A stretch of 64,000 nucleotides of DNA, taken from assembly GCF_048541825.1 (NCBI RefSeq), contig NZ_CP183332.1:1922001-1986000 (forward strand), given 5' to 3'. Position numbers and translations under genes: made by a program. The notes beneath the pieces were generated by a model, which saw only the letters and a program-made list of their open reading frames with translations, had not been told where the DNA came from and made no database searches. Positions 53,429 through 62,116 of this stretch are shown in pieces. The DNA comes from Caulobacter sp048541825 (GTDB lineage: Bacteria > Pseudomonadota > Alphaproteobacteria > Caulobacterales > Caulobacteraceae). How positions within the stretch are numbered: position 1 is the first letter of the stretch; each line of letters starts with the position of its first letter.

Positions 53429-54705
53429 GTGCCTCCACCTTTGCCGCTATAGCGGGGGCCATGTCAGACTCTCTCTCCCGCGCCGCCGCTGAGGCGATGG
53501 ACGCCGCCGATCCGCTGGCCGCCTTCGTCGCCGAGTTCGCCCTGCCCGAGGGGGTGGTCTATCTGAACGGCAACTCGCTGGGTCCAGCGCCCAGGGCCGC
53601 CTTGGCGCGCGTGGCGCAGTCAGCGCAGGAGGAATGGGCCGATGGCCTGATCACCAGCTGGAACAAGGCCGGGTGGTTCGCCCTGCCCTATCGCCTCGGC
53701 GATCGTCTGGCCGGCCTGATCGGCGCGGGCCCGGGCGAGGTCGTGTTGACCGACGGGACCAGCCTCAATCTCTTCCGCGTCGTCTCCGCCGCCCTGGCCA
53801 TGCGTCCGGATCGCCGGGTGATCGTCATGGAAGGCAGCAACTTCCCGACCAACAATTACATGGTCCAGGGGTTGATCGAGTCGCTGGGCAGGGGTCACCA
53901 GATCCGCTTCGCCGAGAAGGACGCCATTGACGCCGCCATCGACGACGATGTCGCCGCCGTGGTCCTGACCCAGGCCCACTACAAGACCGCCCACGTCCTC
54001 GACATGGCAGGGATCACCGCCAAGGCTCACGCCCACGGCGCGCTGGCGATCTGGGACCTGTGTCACAGCGCCGGCGCCATGCCGGTCGACCTGAACGGCT
54101 GCGACGCCGACTTCGCCGTCGGCTGCACCTACAAGTACCTGAACGGCGGGCCTGGCAGCCCGGCCTTCCTGTTCGTCGCCAGCCGCCACCAGGGCGCGGC
54201 GGCACAGCCCCTGACCGGCTGGTGGGGCCACGGCGCGCCGTTCGCCTTTGACCGCGACTATCGTCCCGCCGAGGGCATCGGCAAGATGCTGACCGGCACC
54301 CAGCCGATCCTCAGCATGGTCGCCACCGAAGCCGGCATCGACATGACCGAGCGAGCCGGGACCACGGCCATTCGCGCCAAGTCGCGGGCTCTGGGCAAAC
54401 TGTTCCAGGACCTGATGGCGGCGCGCCTGCTCGACGCGGGCTTCGTGCTCGGCAGCCCGGCCGATCCCGCCGAACGCGGCGGCCACATCGCCTATGACCA
54501 CGCCTCGGGCTATCCGATCATGAAGGCCCTGATCGCGCGCGGCGTGATCGGCGACTTCCGCGCGCCAGCTACCATGCGTTTCGGCTTCGCGCCGTTGCAC
54601 CTGCGCTTCGTCGATGTCTGGGACGCGGTCGACCGGCTGGTCGAGATCATCGACAAGCAGATCTGGCGCGAGCCGGCCTACGCCGCCGTCGACGCCGTTA
54701 CCTGA
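53425..54705 (+). CDS. kynU: Kynureninase
   Basis: A 426-residue PLP enzyme cleaving kynurenine to anthranilate, or 3-hydroxykynurenine to 3-hydroxyanthranilate, plus alanine. YLNGNSLGP at the N-terminus, DLCHSAGAMPVDL (Asp binding the cofactor) and the Schiff-base Lys237 in CTYKYLNGGPG are family hallmarks. ATGA overlap with the preceding gene supports the start at 53425; an inner ATG at 53461 is possible. It supplies the substrate for the dioxygenase encoded 5 kb downstream. Confidence 0.95.
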   Translation: MSASTFAAIAGAMSDSLSRAAAEAMDAADPLAAFVAEFALPEGVVYLNGNSLGPAPRAALARVAQSAQEEWADGLITSWNKAGWFALPYRLGDRLAGLIGAGPGEVVLTDGTSLNLFRVVSAALAMRPDRRVIVMEGSNFPTNNYMVQGLIESLGRGHQIRFAEKDAIDAAIDDDVAAVVLTQAHYKTAHVLDMAGITAKAHAHGALAIWDLCHSAGAMPVDLNGCDADFAVGCTYKYLNGGPGSPAFLFVASRHQGAAAQPLTGWWGHGAPFAFDRDYRPAEGIGKMLTGTQPILSMVATEAGIDMTERAGTTAIRAKSRALGKLFQDLMAARLLDAGFVLGSPADPAERGGHIAYDHASGYPIMKALIARGVIGDFRAPATMRFGFAPLHLRFVDVWDAVDRLVEIIDKQIWREPAYAAVDAVT

Positions 54706-54718
54706 AGACGAGGCGGCG

Positions 54719-55681
54719 TCAGCCTCGCTGCGCTGCCTCGATCTCCGCGCTCACCGTTCTCAGGATCGTCAAAAAATAGGCCGTCGCGGGCGAGATTTGC
54801 GATCCGGAGCGGGTGGTCACGCCCACGGCGCTGGGGCCGACCTCGAAGCCAATCGCTAGCCGAACAAGTTCCGGCTGCGCCTCTACCACCTGATAGGGCA
54901 CGGCGCCGACCATGTCGGTGGCCTTGAGCACCGAATAGTTGGTCAGCAACGACACAGATTCCATCGTGCGCGCCGGCAGCTCCAGCCCGGCCTTGCGGAA
55001 GCAGTCCTCCAGCTGGCGACGCAGCGAGGTCTGGGGCGGCGGCATTATCCAGTCCTGGGTCTGCAGATCGCGCAGGCTGACGCTGGTGCGCGACGCCAGG
55101 GGATGGCCGATCCGGGTCACGATTGACACCGGCTCGCTGTAGAGCAGCTCCTGCTCCAGTCCCTCACGGTCGCGGTACTCAGGCAGGCGCCCCAGCACCA
55201 TGTCCAGATCGCCGACGCGCAGCATTGGCATCAGGCGCTCATCGGTGCCTTCGACAACCGACACGCTGATTCCAGGCCGCTCGCGCCGCAGGGCGACGAT
55301 GCTGCGGGGAAGCAGGGTTGGCGAGGCCGCCAGCAAGGTGCCCACAACGATCTTGCCGGTCGTCCCCTGCCCCAGCGAGCTCAGCTCCTCGCTGGCGTGG
55401 CGCACCTGAGCCAGAATCAGCTTGGCGTGGCGAATGACGATCTCGCCGGCCAGGGTCAGGGTGACGCCGCGCGACGAGCGTTCGAAGAGCTGGATGTCCA
55501 GCGTTTCCTCAAGGTCGCGGATCATCTTGGTAGCGGCCGGCTGGGCGATGTTCAGCATGGCCGAGGCGCGGAGAATGTTCTGCTGCTCGCCCACGGTGAT
55601 CAGCAGCTTCAGCTGACGGAGCTTCAGACGGGCCAGCAAGCGGCTTTCCAGCACTTGCGGGCTGGCGGGGGACTGCGTCAC
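54719..55681 (-). CDS. LysR-family transcriptional regulator (NbaR-like position)
   Basis: A 320-residue LysR regulator: N-terminal winged helix (LKLRQLKLLITVGEQQNILRASAMLNI..AATKMIRDLEE) and a LysR substrate-binding domain. I prefer the GTG start at 55681 because GAAGGAG lies five bases before it; an ATG at 55699 has no such site. It separates the kynureninase operon from the 3-hydroxyanthranilate operon and is divergent from the latter, the classic place for its activator. The co-inducer is probably a pathway intermediate. Confidence 0.88.
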   Translation of the reverse strand: MTQSPASPQVLESRLLARLKLRQLKLLITVGEQQNILRASAMLNIAQPAATKMIRDLEETLDIQLFERSSRGVTLTLAGEIVIRHAKLILAQVRHASEELSSLGQGTTGKIVVGTLLAASPTLLPRSIVALRRERPGISVSVVEGTDERLMPMLRVGDLDMVLGRLPEYRDREGLEQELLYSEPVSIVTRIGHPLASRTSVSLRDLQTQDWIMPPPQTSLRRQLEDCFRKAGLELPARTMESVSLLTNYSVLKATDMVGAVPYQVVEAQPELVRLAIGFEVGPSAVGVTTRSGSQISPATAYFLTILRTVSAEIEAAQRG

Positions 55682-55705
55682 AGCGGCTCCTTCTATCATT
55701 AAATG

Positions 55706-55742
55706 GTTATAGCATAACGTCGAAATATTATTTTCCGACTAT
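55706..55742. promoter_or_regulatory. Divergent lysR / 3-hydroxyanthranilate operon control region
   Basis: GTTAT-AGC-ATAAC (55706-55718) is a perfect inverted repeat suited to LysR binding. It is followed by TTATTTTCCGACTATA (55728-55743), the twin of the element before 52161. ACTATATC at 55738-55745 matches seven of eight bases of the Caulobacter -10 consensus GCTANAWC as I recall it. Confidence 0.5.
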
Positions 55743-55767
55743 ATCCGCAAGACCTAACGTTCTTCCA

Positions 55768-57243
55768 ATGAGTTCCAAATATCCCTTCGCGACGCGCACC
55801 TTGCCGAACTATATCGGCGGTCATTTCGACACCGGTGCGGCGTCCTTCCCCTTGATCAACCCGGTCGATGGCAAGGTGTTGAGCCAAGTCACCCTGGCCG
55901 ACAGAGCGGCGGTCGACGCCGCCGTTCAGGCTGCGCGCAAGGCGCTGAAAGGTCCTTGGGGGACCATGCCACTGGCCCAACGCCTGGCCCTGCTGAACAA
56001 GGTCGCTGACGGGATCGAGGCTCGTTATGAGGACTTCGTGGCCGCCGAAATCGCCGATACCGGCAAGTCCCTGCATCAGGCCACGACCATCGACATTCCG
56101 CGCGGCGCGGCCAATTTCCGCGCCTTCGCCGCCCTGGCCCAGGGCCGGTCTATGCCGAGTTTCTCGACCGATACGCCGGACGGCAGGGGCGCGCTGAACT
56201 ACAGCATCGCAAAGGCGCTGGGCGTGGTGGCAGTGGTCTCGCCGTGGAACCTGCCCCTGCTGCTGCTGACATGGAAGCTCGCCCCGGCGCTGGCCTGCGG
56301 CAACACCGTGGTCGCCAAACCGTCGGAGGAGACCCCCTCCACCGCCACCCTGCTGGCCGAGGTGATGCACGAGGCGGGCATCCCGCCGGGCGTGTTTAAC
56401 CTGGTCCACGGGTTCGGCGCCAATTCGACCGGCGAGTGGCTGGTCTCGCACCCCGAGATCGACGCGATCACCTTCACCGGCGAGTCCTCGACGGGCTCGG
56501 CGATCATGCGCGCGGCCTCCGAGGGCGTGAAGCCATTGTCCTTCGAGTTGGGCGGCAAGAACGCCGCCATCGTCTTCGCCGACGCCGATTTCGAGGCCGC
56601 CGTGGCCGGCACGGTCCGATCGGTATTCTCCAACTGCGGCCAGGTCTGTCTTTGCAGCGAGCGCGTCTATGTCGAGCGCCCGATCTTCGACCGCTTCGTC
56701 GCCGAACTCGCCGTGCGCGCCAAGGCCCTGAAGGTCGGTCGCCCGCACGACGGCGCCGACATGGGTCCGCTGATCTCGCACCAGCATCGCGACAAGGTGC
56801 TGGGCTATTACCGCTTGGCCATCGAGGAAGGTGCGACCGTCGTAACCGGCGGCGGCGTGCCCCATTTCGGCGACGAGCGCGACGGCGGCTCGTTCATCGA
56901 GCCCACCATCCTGACCGGCCTCCCCGACAACGCCCGCTGCGTGCAGGAGGAGATCTTCGGCCCCGTCTGCCACGTCGCGCCGTTCGACCGCGAGGACGAG
57001 GTCATCGAGCGCGCCAACGACACGCGCTACGGCCTGGCCGCCGCGATCTGGACCTCCGACCTGACCCGCGCCCACCGCGTAGCCCAGGCCATGGAAGTCG
57101 GGGTCGTCTGGGTCAATGATTGGTTCCTGCGCGACCTCCGCACCCCGTTCGGCGGCGTGAAGCTGTCGGGCGTCGGGCGCGAAGGCGGCATGCACTCCCT
57201 AGATTTCTATTCCGAGCCGGTGAACATATGCGTGAAGCTATGA
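55768..57243 (+). CDS. nbaE: 2-aminomuconate 6-semialdehyde dehydrogenase
   Basis: A 491-residue aldehyde dehydrogenase of the hydroxymuconic/aminomuconic semialdehyde group. Asn161 (SPWNLPLLLLTWK), Glu260 (FELGGKNAA) and Cys294 (GQVCLCSERV) correspond to the catalytic Asn, Glu and Cys of the Pseudomonas fluorescens enzyme. It oxidises the semialdehyde produced by the decarboxylase encoded three genes later. First gene of the nine-gene operon; overlaps the next by 4 bp. Confidence 0.92.
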   Translation: MSSKYPFATRTLPNYIGGHFDTGAASFPLINPVDGKVLSQVTLADRAAVDAAVQAARKALKGPWGTMPLAQRLALLNKVADGIEARYEDFVAAEIADTGKSLHQATTIDIPRGAANFRAFAALAQGRSMPSFSTDTPDGRGALNYSIAKALGVVAVVSPWNLPLLLLTWKLAPALACGNTVVAKPSEETPSTATLLAEVMHEAGIPPGVFNLVHGFGANSTGEWLVSHPEIDAITFTGESSTGSAIMRAASEGVKPLSFELGGKNAAIVFADADFEAAVAGTVRSVFSNCGQVCLCSERVYVERPIFDRFVAELAVRAKALKVGRPHDGADMGPLISHQHRDKVLGYYRLAIEEGATVVTGGGVPHFGDERDGGSFIEPTILTGLPDNARCVQEEIFGPVCHVAPFDREDEVIERANDTRYGLAAAIWTSDLTRAHRVAQAMEVGVVWVNDWFLRDLRTPFGGVKLSGVGREGGMHSLDFYSEPVNICVKL

Positions 57244-58004
57244 CCCTCGACGCGATTGCTGCGCGGCTAGATACGGCTGCCCTGATGGCGCGCGCCACCC
57301 ACCAGATCACCCACGACGATCCGGGCTTTTGCCTGGCTGACGCCTATGCGGTGCAGGCCCGCCTCATCGATCTGCGCATCGGACGCGGCGAGCGGTTGAT
57401 AGGCGTCAAGATGGGCTTCACCAGCCGCGCCAAGGCCCTTCAGATGGGCGTCGATGACGTGATCTGGGGTCGGCTGACAGACGCCATGGGTGTCCTTGAC
57501 GGCGACGAACTCGACCTGACCCACTACGTCCATCCGCGCATCGAGCCTGAGGTCGCCTTCCGCTTGGGCCGCCGCCTTTCCGGCCCTGTCGGCCGGGAAG
57601 AAGCCGCCGCCGCTGTCGAGGCCGTAGCGCCTGCGCTGGAAATCATCGACAGCCGTTACGCGGACTTCAAGTTCGCTGTGGCCGACGTCGTAGCCGACAA
57701 CAGCTCCTCCTCGGCCTTCGTGTTGGGCGCCTGGCACGAACCTCTGGCCGACCTGTCCGACATCGCCATGACCATGGCCTTTGACCGGATCACCGTTCAG
57801 GCGGGATCTACCGCTGCGATCCTAGATGATCCGCTCAACGCCCTTTGCGCCGCCGCGCGTCTGGCGGGGGAGTCCGGGCTTTCCCTTGAGCCGGGCTGGA
57901 TCGTCCTGGCCGGCGCCGCAACGCCGGCCGAAGCCCTCAAGCCCGGCGTCTGCGTGACGCTGGACGCCGGCCCGCTGGGTCAGGTTGGAGTTCGAACCGC
58001 ATGA
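57240..58004 (+). CDS. nbaG: 4-oxalocrotonate decarboxylase (hydratase/decarboxylase family)
   Basis: A 254-residue member of the 2-oxopent-4-enoate hydratase / 4-oxalocrotonate decarboxylase family. Core segments: GVKMGFTSRAKALQMGV, IEPEVAFRLGRRL and ALEIIDSRYADFKF. I assign the decarboxylase role, converting 2-oxo-3-hexenedioate to 2-oxopent-4-enoate, because it lies next to the deaminase gene; its paralogue at 60387 lies with the aldolase. The start at 57240 overlaps the upstream stop as ATGA. The two paralogues could be swapped in function. Confidence 0.8.
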   Translation: MTLDAIAARLDTAALMARATHQITHDDPGFCLADAYAVQARLIDLRIGRGERLIGVKMGFTSRAKALQMGVDDVIWGRLTDAMGVLDGDELDLTHYVHPRIEPEVAFRLGRRLSGPVGREEAAAAVEAVAPALEIIDSRYADFKFAVADVVADNSSSSAFVLGAWHEPLADLSDIAMTMAFDRITVQAGSTAAILDDPLNALCAAARLAGESGLSLEPGWIVLAGAATPAEALKPGVCVTLDAGPLGQVGVRTA

Positions 58005-58435
58005 CCGACGCACGCGTCATTCCCGGCCGGGCCGTGCCCCGGGGCCGCTTTCCGCACTGGCGGCGGGCCGGCGATTTCATCTTCGTCTCCGGCGCCAGTT
58101 CGCGCCGCGCCGACAACAGCTTCGCCGGCGTCGAGGTCGACGCCTTCGGCGCAACAACACTGGATATCCGCGCCCAGACCCGGGCCGTGATCGAGAACAT
58201 CGGCGAGATCCTTGCCGACGCCGGCTCCAGCCTCGCCGATCTGGTCGACGTGACGACCTTCCTCGTCAACATGAACGACTTCCGCGGGTACAACGAAACC
58301 TATGCCGAGTTCTTCGACGAACACGGCCCGGCGCGCACCACGGTTGCGGTTCACCAGCTTCCTCATCCGCATCTCTTGGTAGAGATCAAGGCGACGGCCT
58401 ACGCGCCGATCCACCGAGGAGACAAGCCATGCTGA
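58001..58435 (+). CDS. nbaF: 2-aminomuconate deaminase (RidA family)
   Basis: A 144-residue RidA/YjgF-fold protein. The conserved Arg of the family lies in GPARTTVAVHQLP, and EIKATAYAP closes the fold. Within this operon it is expected to hydrolyse 2-aminomuconate to 4-oxalocrotonate and ammonia, as does the RidA-type deaminase of the tryptophan and 2-nitrobenzoate pathways. It overlaps both neighbours. Confidence 0.88.
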   Translation: MTDARVIPGRAVPRGRFPHWRRAGDFIFVSGASSRRADNSFAGVEVDAFGATTLDIRAQTRAVIENIGEILADAGSSLADLVDVTTFLVNMNDFRGYNETYAEFFDEHGPARTTVAVHQLPHPHLLVEIKATAYAPIHRGDKPC

Positions 58436-58977
58436 CCTACGGACTTCCGTTCAACTTCTCCGCCTGGATCGAAGACCATCGGCATCTGCTGAAGCCGCCC
58501 GTCGGCAACGCCCAGATCTGGTCGAACGCCGACTTCATCGTCACCGTGGTCGGTGGACCCAATGCGCGCAGCGACTATCACGTCGATCCGCTGGAAGAGT
58601 TCTTCTACCAGCTCGAAGGTGACATGACCCTGCGGATCTGGGGCGAGAACGGTCCCGAGGATGTCGCCATCAAGGCGGGCGATATCTTCCTGCTGCCGCC
58701 GAACGTGCCGCACTCGCCGCAACGGCCGGGCGCCGGCAGCATCGGTCTGGTGATCGAACGCCAGCGCCCCGAGGGGATGCTGGACGCCTTCCAGTGGTAC
58801 TGCGGCGAATGCGCCGAGGTCGTGCATCGCTTCGAGGTGCAACTGGCCAGCATCGTCGATGACCTGCCCCCGCTTTTCACCCGCTTCTACGAAAGCGAGG
58901 ACCTGCGCACCTGCAAGTCTTGCGGCGTGCTGCATCCAGGCAAAACCCAGCACATCGGAAAAACAATACAAACATGA
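58429..58977 (+). CDS. nbaC: 3-hydroxyanthranilate 3,4-dioxygenase
   Basis: A 182-residue cupin dioxygenase opening 3-hydroxyanthranilate to 2-amino-3-carboxymuconate semialdehyde. Iron ligands His51, Glu57 and His95, substrate residues Arg47, Arg99 and Glu110, and the rubredoxin-like second metal site Cys125, Cys128, Cys162, Cys165 occupy the same numbers as in the characterised Cupriavidus metallidurans enzyme. Start 58429 overlaps the deaminase stop; the open frame upstream is a shadow. Confidence 0.96.
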   Translation: MLTYGLPFNFSAWIEDHRHLLKPPVGNAQIWSNADFIVTVVGGPNARSDYHVDPLEEFFYQLEGDMTLRIWGENGPEDVAIKAGDIFLLPPNVPHSPQRPGAGSIGLVIERQRPEGMLDAFQWYCGECAEVVHRFEVQLASIVDDLPPLFTRFYESEDLRTCKSCGVLHPGKTQHIGKTIQT

Positions 58978-59972
58978 CGTTGGCAGTCGACATTCACAGC
59001 CACTTCCTGCCCGAGACCTGGCCGGACTTCGAAGCTCGTTTCGGTACGCCCAACTGGCCGTGGCTCAAGCACTATGGCGACGGCCGGGGCATGATCATGG
59101 TCGGGAGCGAAGAGTTTCGGCCGGTCGAGGACGATCTGTGGAGCGGCGAGCGGCGCCTCGAGGCGATGGACGCCCACGGCATCGACGTCCAGGTGATGTC
59201 GGCGACCCCGGTGCTGTTCGCATATGGCCGCCCCATCGAGCACGCCAGCCAAGTGGCTCGTATCTTCAACGACGCCGCCCGCGAGATCTGCGCCACCGAT
59301 CCCCGGCGCCTGAAGTCGCTGTGCCAGGTTCCGCTGCAGGATACCGACGCTGCCTGCCGCGAAGTGGAACGCGCCATGGCCGACGGCCATATCGGCGTGC
59401 AGATCGGCAACCATGTCGGCAATCGCAATCTCGACGACGAAGGCATCATCACCTTCCTGCAGCACTGCGCCTCGCTGAACGCCGCCGTGTTGGTCCACCC
59501 CTGGGACATGATGGCCCGAGAGCGCATGCCCAAATACATGCTGTCTTGGCTGGTCGGCATGCCGGCCGAGACCCAGCTGTCGATCCTGTCGCTGATCCTG
59601 TCGGGTGCCTTCGAGCGGCTGCCCAAGTCCTTGCGGCTGTGCTTCGCCCACGGCGGCGGCAGCTTCGCCTTCCTGCTGGGCCGCGCCGACAATGCTTGGC
59701 TCAATCGCGACATCGTTCGCGTCGATTGCCCGTCCTTGCCGTCCAGCTATGTCGACCGCTTCTATGTCGACTCGGCGGTGTTCAACCCCGACGCCTTGGC
59801 CCTGCTGATCAAGGTGATGGGCGAGGACCGCGTCGTGCTGGGCTCGGACTACCCCTTCCCGCTCGGCGAGAAGGTGGTGGGCCAGCTGATCCGCGACCAG
59901 CCCGACATCACCCCGGCCCTTCGCGCCAAGCTGATGGGGCTGAACGCCGCGCATTTCCTGGGTCTGGAGTAA
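58974..59972 (+). CDS. nbaD: 2-amino-3-carboxymuconate 6-semialdehyde decarboxylase (ACMSD)
   Basis: A 332-residue amidohydrolase-fold decarboxylase. Zinc ligands: His8 and His10 (VDIHSHF), His175 (VLVHPWDMM) and Asp292 (LGSDYPFP), with the catalytic His226 in CFAHGGGS. It removes CO2 from the ring-opened product before that product can cyclise to quinolinate. Start 58974 overlaps the dioxygenase stop as ATGA. Confidence 0.94.
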   Translation: MTLAVDIHSHFLPETWPDFEARFGTPNWPWLKHYGDGRGMIMVGSEEFRPVEDDLWSGERRLEAMDAHGIDVQVMSATPVLFAYGRPIEHASQVARIFNDAAREICATDPRRLKSLCQVPLQDTDAACREVERAMADGHIGVQIGNHVGNRNLDDEGIITFLQHCASLNAAVLVHPWDMMARERMPKYMLSWLVGMPAETQLSILSLILSGAFERLPKSLRLCFAHGGGSFAFLLGRADNAWLNRDIVRVDCPSLPSSYVDRFYVDSAVFNPDALALLIKVMGEDRVVLGSDYPFPLGEKVVGQLIRDQPDITPALRAKLMGLNAAHFLGLE

Positions 59973-59976
59973 GATC

Positions 59977-60390
59977 ATGTCCACCCCGTTCCACCTCTCG
60001 ATCACCGTCTCCGACCTAGAGGCCGCGCGCCGGTTCTACGTCGGCTTGCTGGGCTGTCCGGAGGGGCGCTCGGCGCCGACCTGGATCGATTTTGACTTCT
60101 TCGGTCATCAGCTGTCGGTGCATCTGGGAGCCGTGGTCGAGCCGCGCCCGCTGGGCCAGGTGGATGGCACAACCGTGCCCATGCCGCACTTCGGCGCCGT
60201 GCTGCCACTGGGCCGATGGAGCGCCCTGGCGGAGCGCCTGACCTCAGCCGGCATCGCCTTCGAGCTTCCGCCCCAGCGCCGCTTCGTCGGCGAGGCGGGC
60301 GAGCAGGCCCTGATGTTCTTCCGCGACCCCTCGGGTAACGCCATCGAGATCAAGGGCTTCGCCACCACTGACCGTCTGTTCGAGGTATGA
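59977..60390 (+). CDS. VOC-family protein of unknown role within the 3-hydroxyanthranilate operon
   Basis: A 137-residue single-domain VOC protein retaining His6 (FHLSITV), His71 (PHFGAVL) and Glu124 (NAIEIKGF) as candidate metal ligands. The RDPSGNAIEIKG end is typical of glyoxalase/fosfomycin-resistance-like members. It is fully inside the operon (4 bp after ACMSD, 4-bp overlap with the hydratase), yet the described pathway has no step for it. It may correspond in position to an unassigned nba gene. Confidence 0.85.
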   Translation: MSTPFHLSITVSDLEAARRFYVGLLGCPEGRSAPTWIDFDFFGHQLSVHLGAVVEPRPLGQVDGTTVPMPHFGAVLPLGRWSALAERLTSAGIAFELPPQRRFVGEAGEQALMFFRDPSGNAIEIKGFATTDRLFEV

Positions 60391-61175
60391 CCGTCGCCAG
60401 CGAAGCGCTCGCCGCCCGGCTGCGCGACGCCTATCGCACCGGAGCCGTGCCGCCCCTGCGCGACGGCCTGGAGCCCACAGACTTCAAAAAGGCGTATGAA
60501 GTCCAGGCGCTCAACACCACGCTATGGACCGGCCAGGGTCGCAAGATCGTAGGCCGCAAGATCGGCCTGACTTCAAAGGCGGTTCAGGTTCAACTCGGCG
60601 TCGACCAGCCTGATTACGGCGTCCTCTTCGACGACATGGCGATAGCCAACGGCGGCGTCCTGCTCACCTCCCGGGCGTTGCAGCCCAAGGCCGAGGCGGA
60701 AGTCGCGCTGGTCTTGGCGCGCGACCTCGACAATCCCGACGCCCAGATCGCCGACATCGTCGCCGCAACAGATTACGCGTCCACCGCCATCGAGATCGTC
60801 GACAGCCGCATCGCCGACTGGAGAATTACCTTCGCCGACACCGTGGCCGACAATGGCTCCTCGGCGTTTTTCGTGTTGGGGAACGAGCGGCGCAAGCTTG
60901 ACGGCCTGGACCTCTACACCTGCGGCATGGCGTTGGAAGTCAATGGACAGCTCGCCTCGCTAGGGGCCGGCGCGGCTTGCCTAGGCCATCCCCTGAACGC
61001 CGCCGCCTGGCTGGCCCGCACCCTTGCGGCTGTGGGCGAACCCCTGAAGGCCGGCGATATCCTGCTGACCGGCGCGCTTGGCCCGATGGTCGCCCTGACG
61101 CCGGGCGACCGCGTCGAGGCGATGATCGGTGGCTTGGGCCGGGCCAGCTTCAGCTTTGAGAAGGATCGCCCATGA
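60387..61175 (+). CDS. nbaH: 2-oxopent-4-enoate hydratase
   Basis: A 262-residue enzyme paralogous to the one at 57240. Core: GRKIGLTSKAVQVQLGV, KAEAEVALVLARDL, ATAIEIVDSRIADW-like TAIEIVDSRIADW. Adjacent to acetaldehyde dehydrogenase and the aldolase, so assigned to hydration of 2-oxopent-4-enoate to 4-hydroxy-2-oxovalerate. Overlaps both neighbours by 4 bp. Confidence 0.85.
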   Translation: MTVASEALAARLRDAYRTGAVPPLRDGLEPTDFKKAYEVQALNTTLWTGQGRKIVGRKIGLTSKAVQVQLGVDQPDYGVLFDDMAIANGGVLLTSRALQPKAEAEVALVLARDLDNPDAQIADIVAATDYASTAIEIVDSRIADWRITFADTVADNGSSAFFVLGNERRKLDGLDLYTCGMALEVNGQLASLGAGAACLGHPLNAAAWLARTLAAVGEPLKAGDILLTGALGPMVALTPGDRVEAMIGGLGRASFSFEKDRP

Positions 61176-62116
61176 GCGACAAGATCAAGGTCGCGATCAT
61201 CGGCCCCGGCAATATCGGCGCGGACCTGATGATCAAGATCGGCCGCACCTCCAAGACGCTCGAAGTGGCCGCCATGGTCGGGGTCGATCCGGCCTCCGAC
61301 GGCCTAGCCCGCGCCGCGCGCCTGGGTGTGGCCACCACTTCCGACGGCATCGACGGTCTGGTGAAAATGGACGTCTGGCCACAGATCCAGATCGTGTTCG
61401 ACGCTACCAGCGCCAGCGCCCACGCCCGCCATAGCGAAATCGTGGTCGGAGCCGGCAAGACCATTGTGGATCTCACCCCGGCCGCCATCGGCCCCTATGT
61501 GATCCCGGTCGTCAACGGCGACGCGCACTTGGATAGCGCCAACGTCAACATGGTGACCTGTGGTGGCCAGGCGACCATCCCGATCGTGGCGGCAGTGGCC
61601 TCGGTGAGCACTGTCCACTACGCCGAGATCGTCGCCTCGATCGCCAGCAAATCGGCCGGCCCCGGCACCCGCGCCAATATCGACGAGTTCACCGAGACCA
61701 CCTCGCGCGGCATCGAGCAGGTCGGCGGCGCGGCCAAGGGCAAGGCGATCATCGTGCTCAATCCGGCCGAACCGCCGATGATCATGCGCGACACCGTCTT
61801 CACCCTGTCGTCCGGCGCGACGGAGGCTCAGATCACGCAAGCCGTCGAAGCCATGGTCGAGAAGGTCCGCGCCTATGTGCCGGGCTACCGGCTGAAACAG
61901 GCCCTGCAGTTCGAGCACTTCGGCGCCAACGCCCCCGTGGCGATTCCGGGCCTGGGCGAATTCGTCGGGATCAAGACCAGTGTGTTCCTCGAGGTGGAAG
62001 GCGCGGCGCATTACTTGCCCGCCTATGCCGGCAACCTCGACATCATGACCTCGGCGGCGCTGGCGACGGCGGAGAAGATCGTCGCCCGCCGTCCTTTTTC
62101 GGAGGTCGCCCAGTGA
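61172..62116 (+). CDS. nbaJ: Acetaldehyde dehydrogenase (acylating)
   Basis: A 314-residue MhpF/DmpF enzyme turning acetaldehyde, NAD+ and CoA into acetyl-CoA. The nucleotide loop AIIGPGNIGADLMIKI and active-site Cys in MVTCGGQATIPIV are clear. It forms a channelling complex with the following aldolase; the genes overlap by 4 bp. Confidence 0.96.
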   Translation: MSDKIKVAIIGPGNIGADLMIKIGRTSKTLEVAAMVGVDPASDGLARAARLGVATTSDGIDGLVKMDVWPQIQIVFDATSASAHARHSEIVVGAGKTIVDLTPAAIGPYVIPVVNGDAHLDSANVNMVTCGGQATIPIVAAVASVSTVHYAEIVASIASKSAGPGTRANIDEFTETTSRGIEQVGGAAKGKAIIVLNPAEPPMIMRDTVFTLSSGATEAQITQAVEAMVEKVRAYVPGYRLKQALQFEHFGANAPVAIPGLGEFVGIKTSVFLEVEGAAHYLPAYAGNLDIMTSAALATAEKIVARRPFSEVAQ

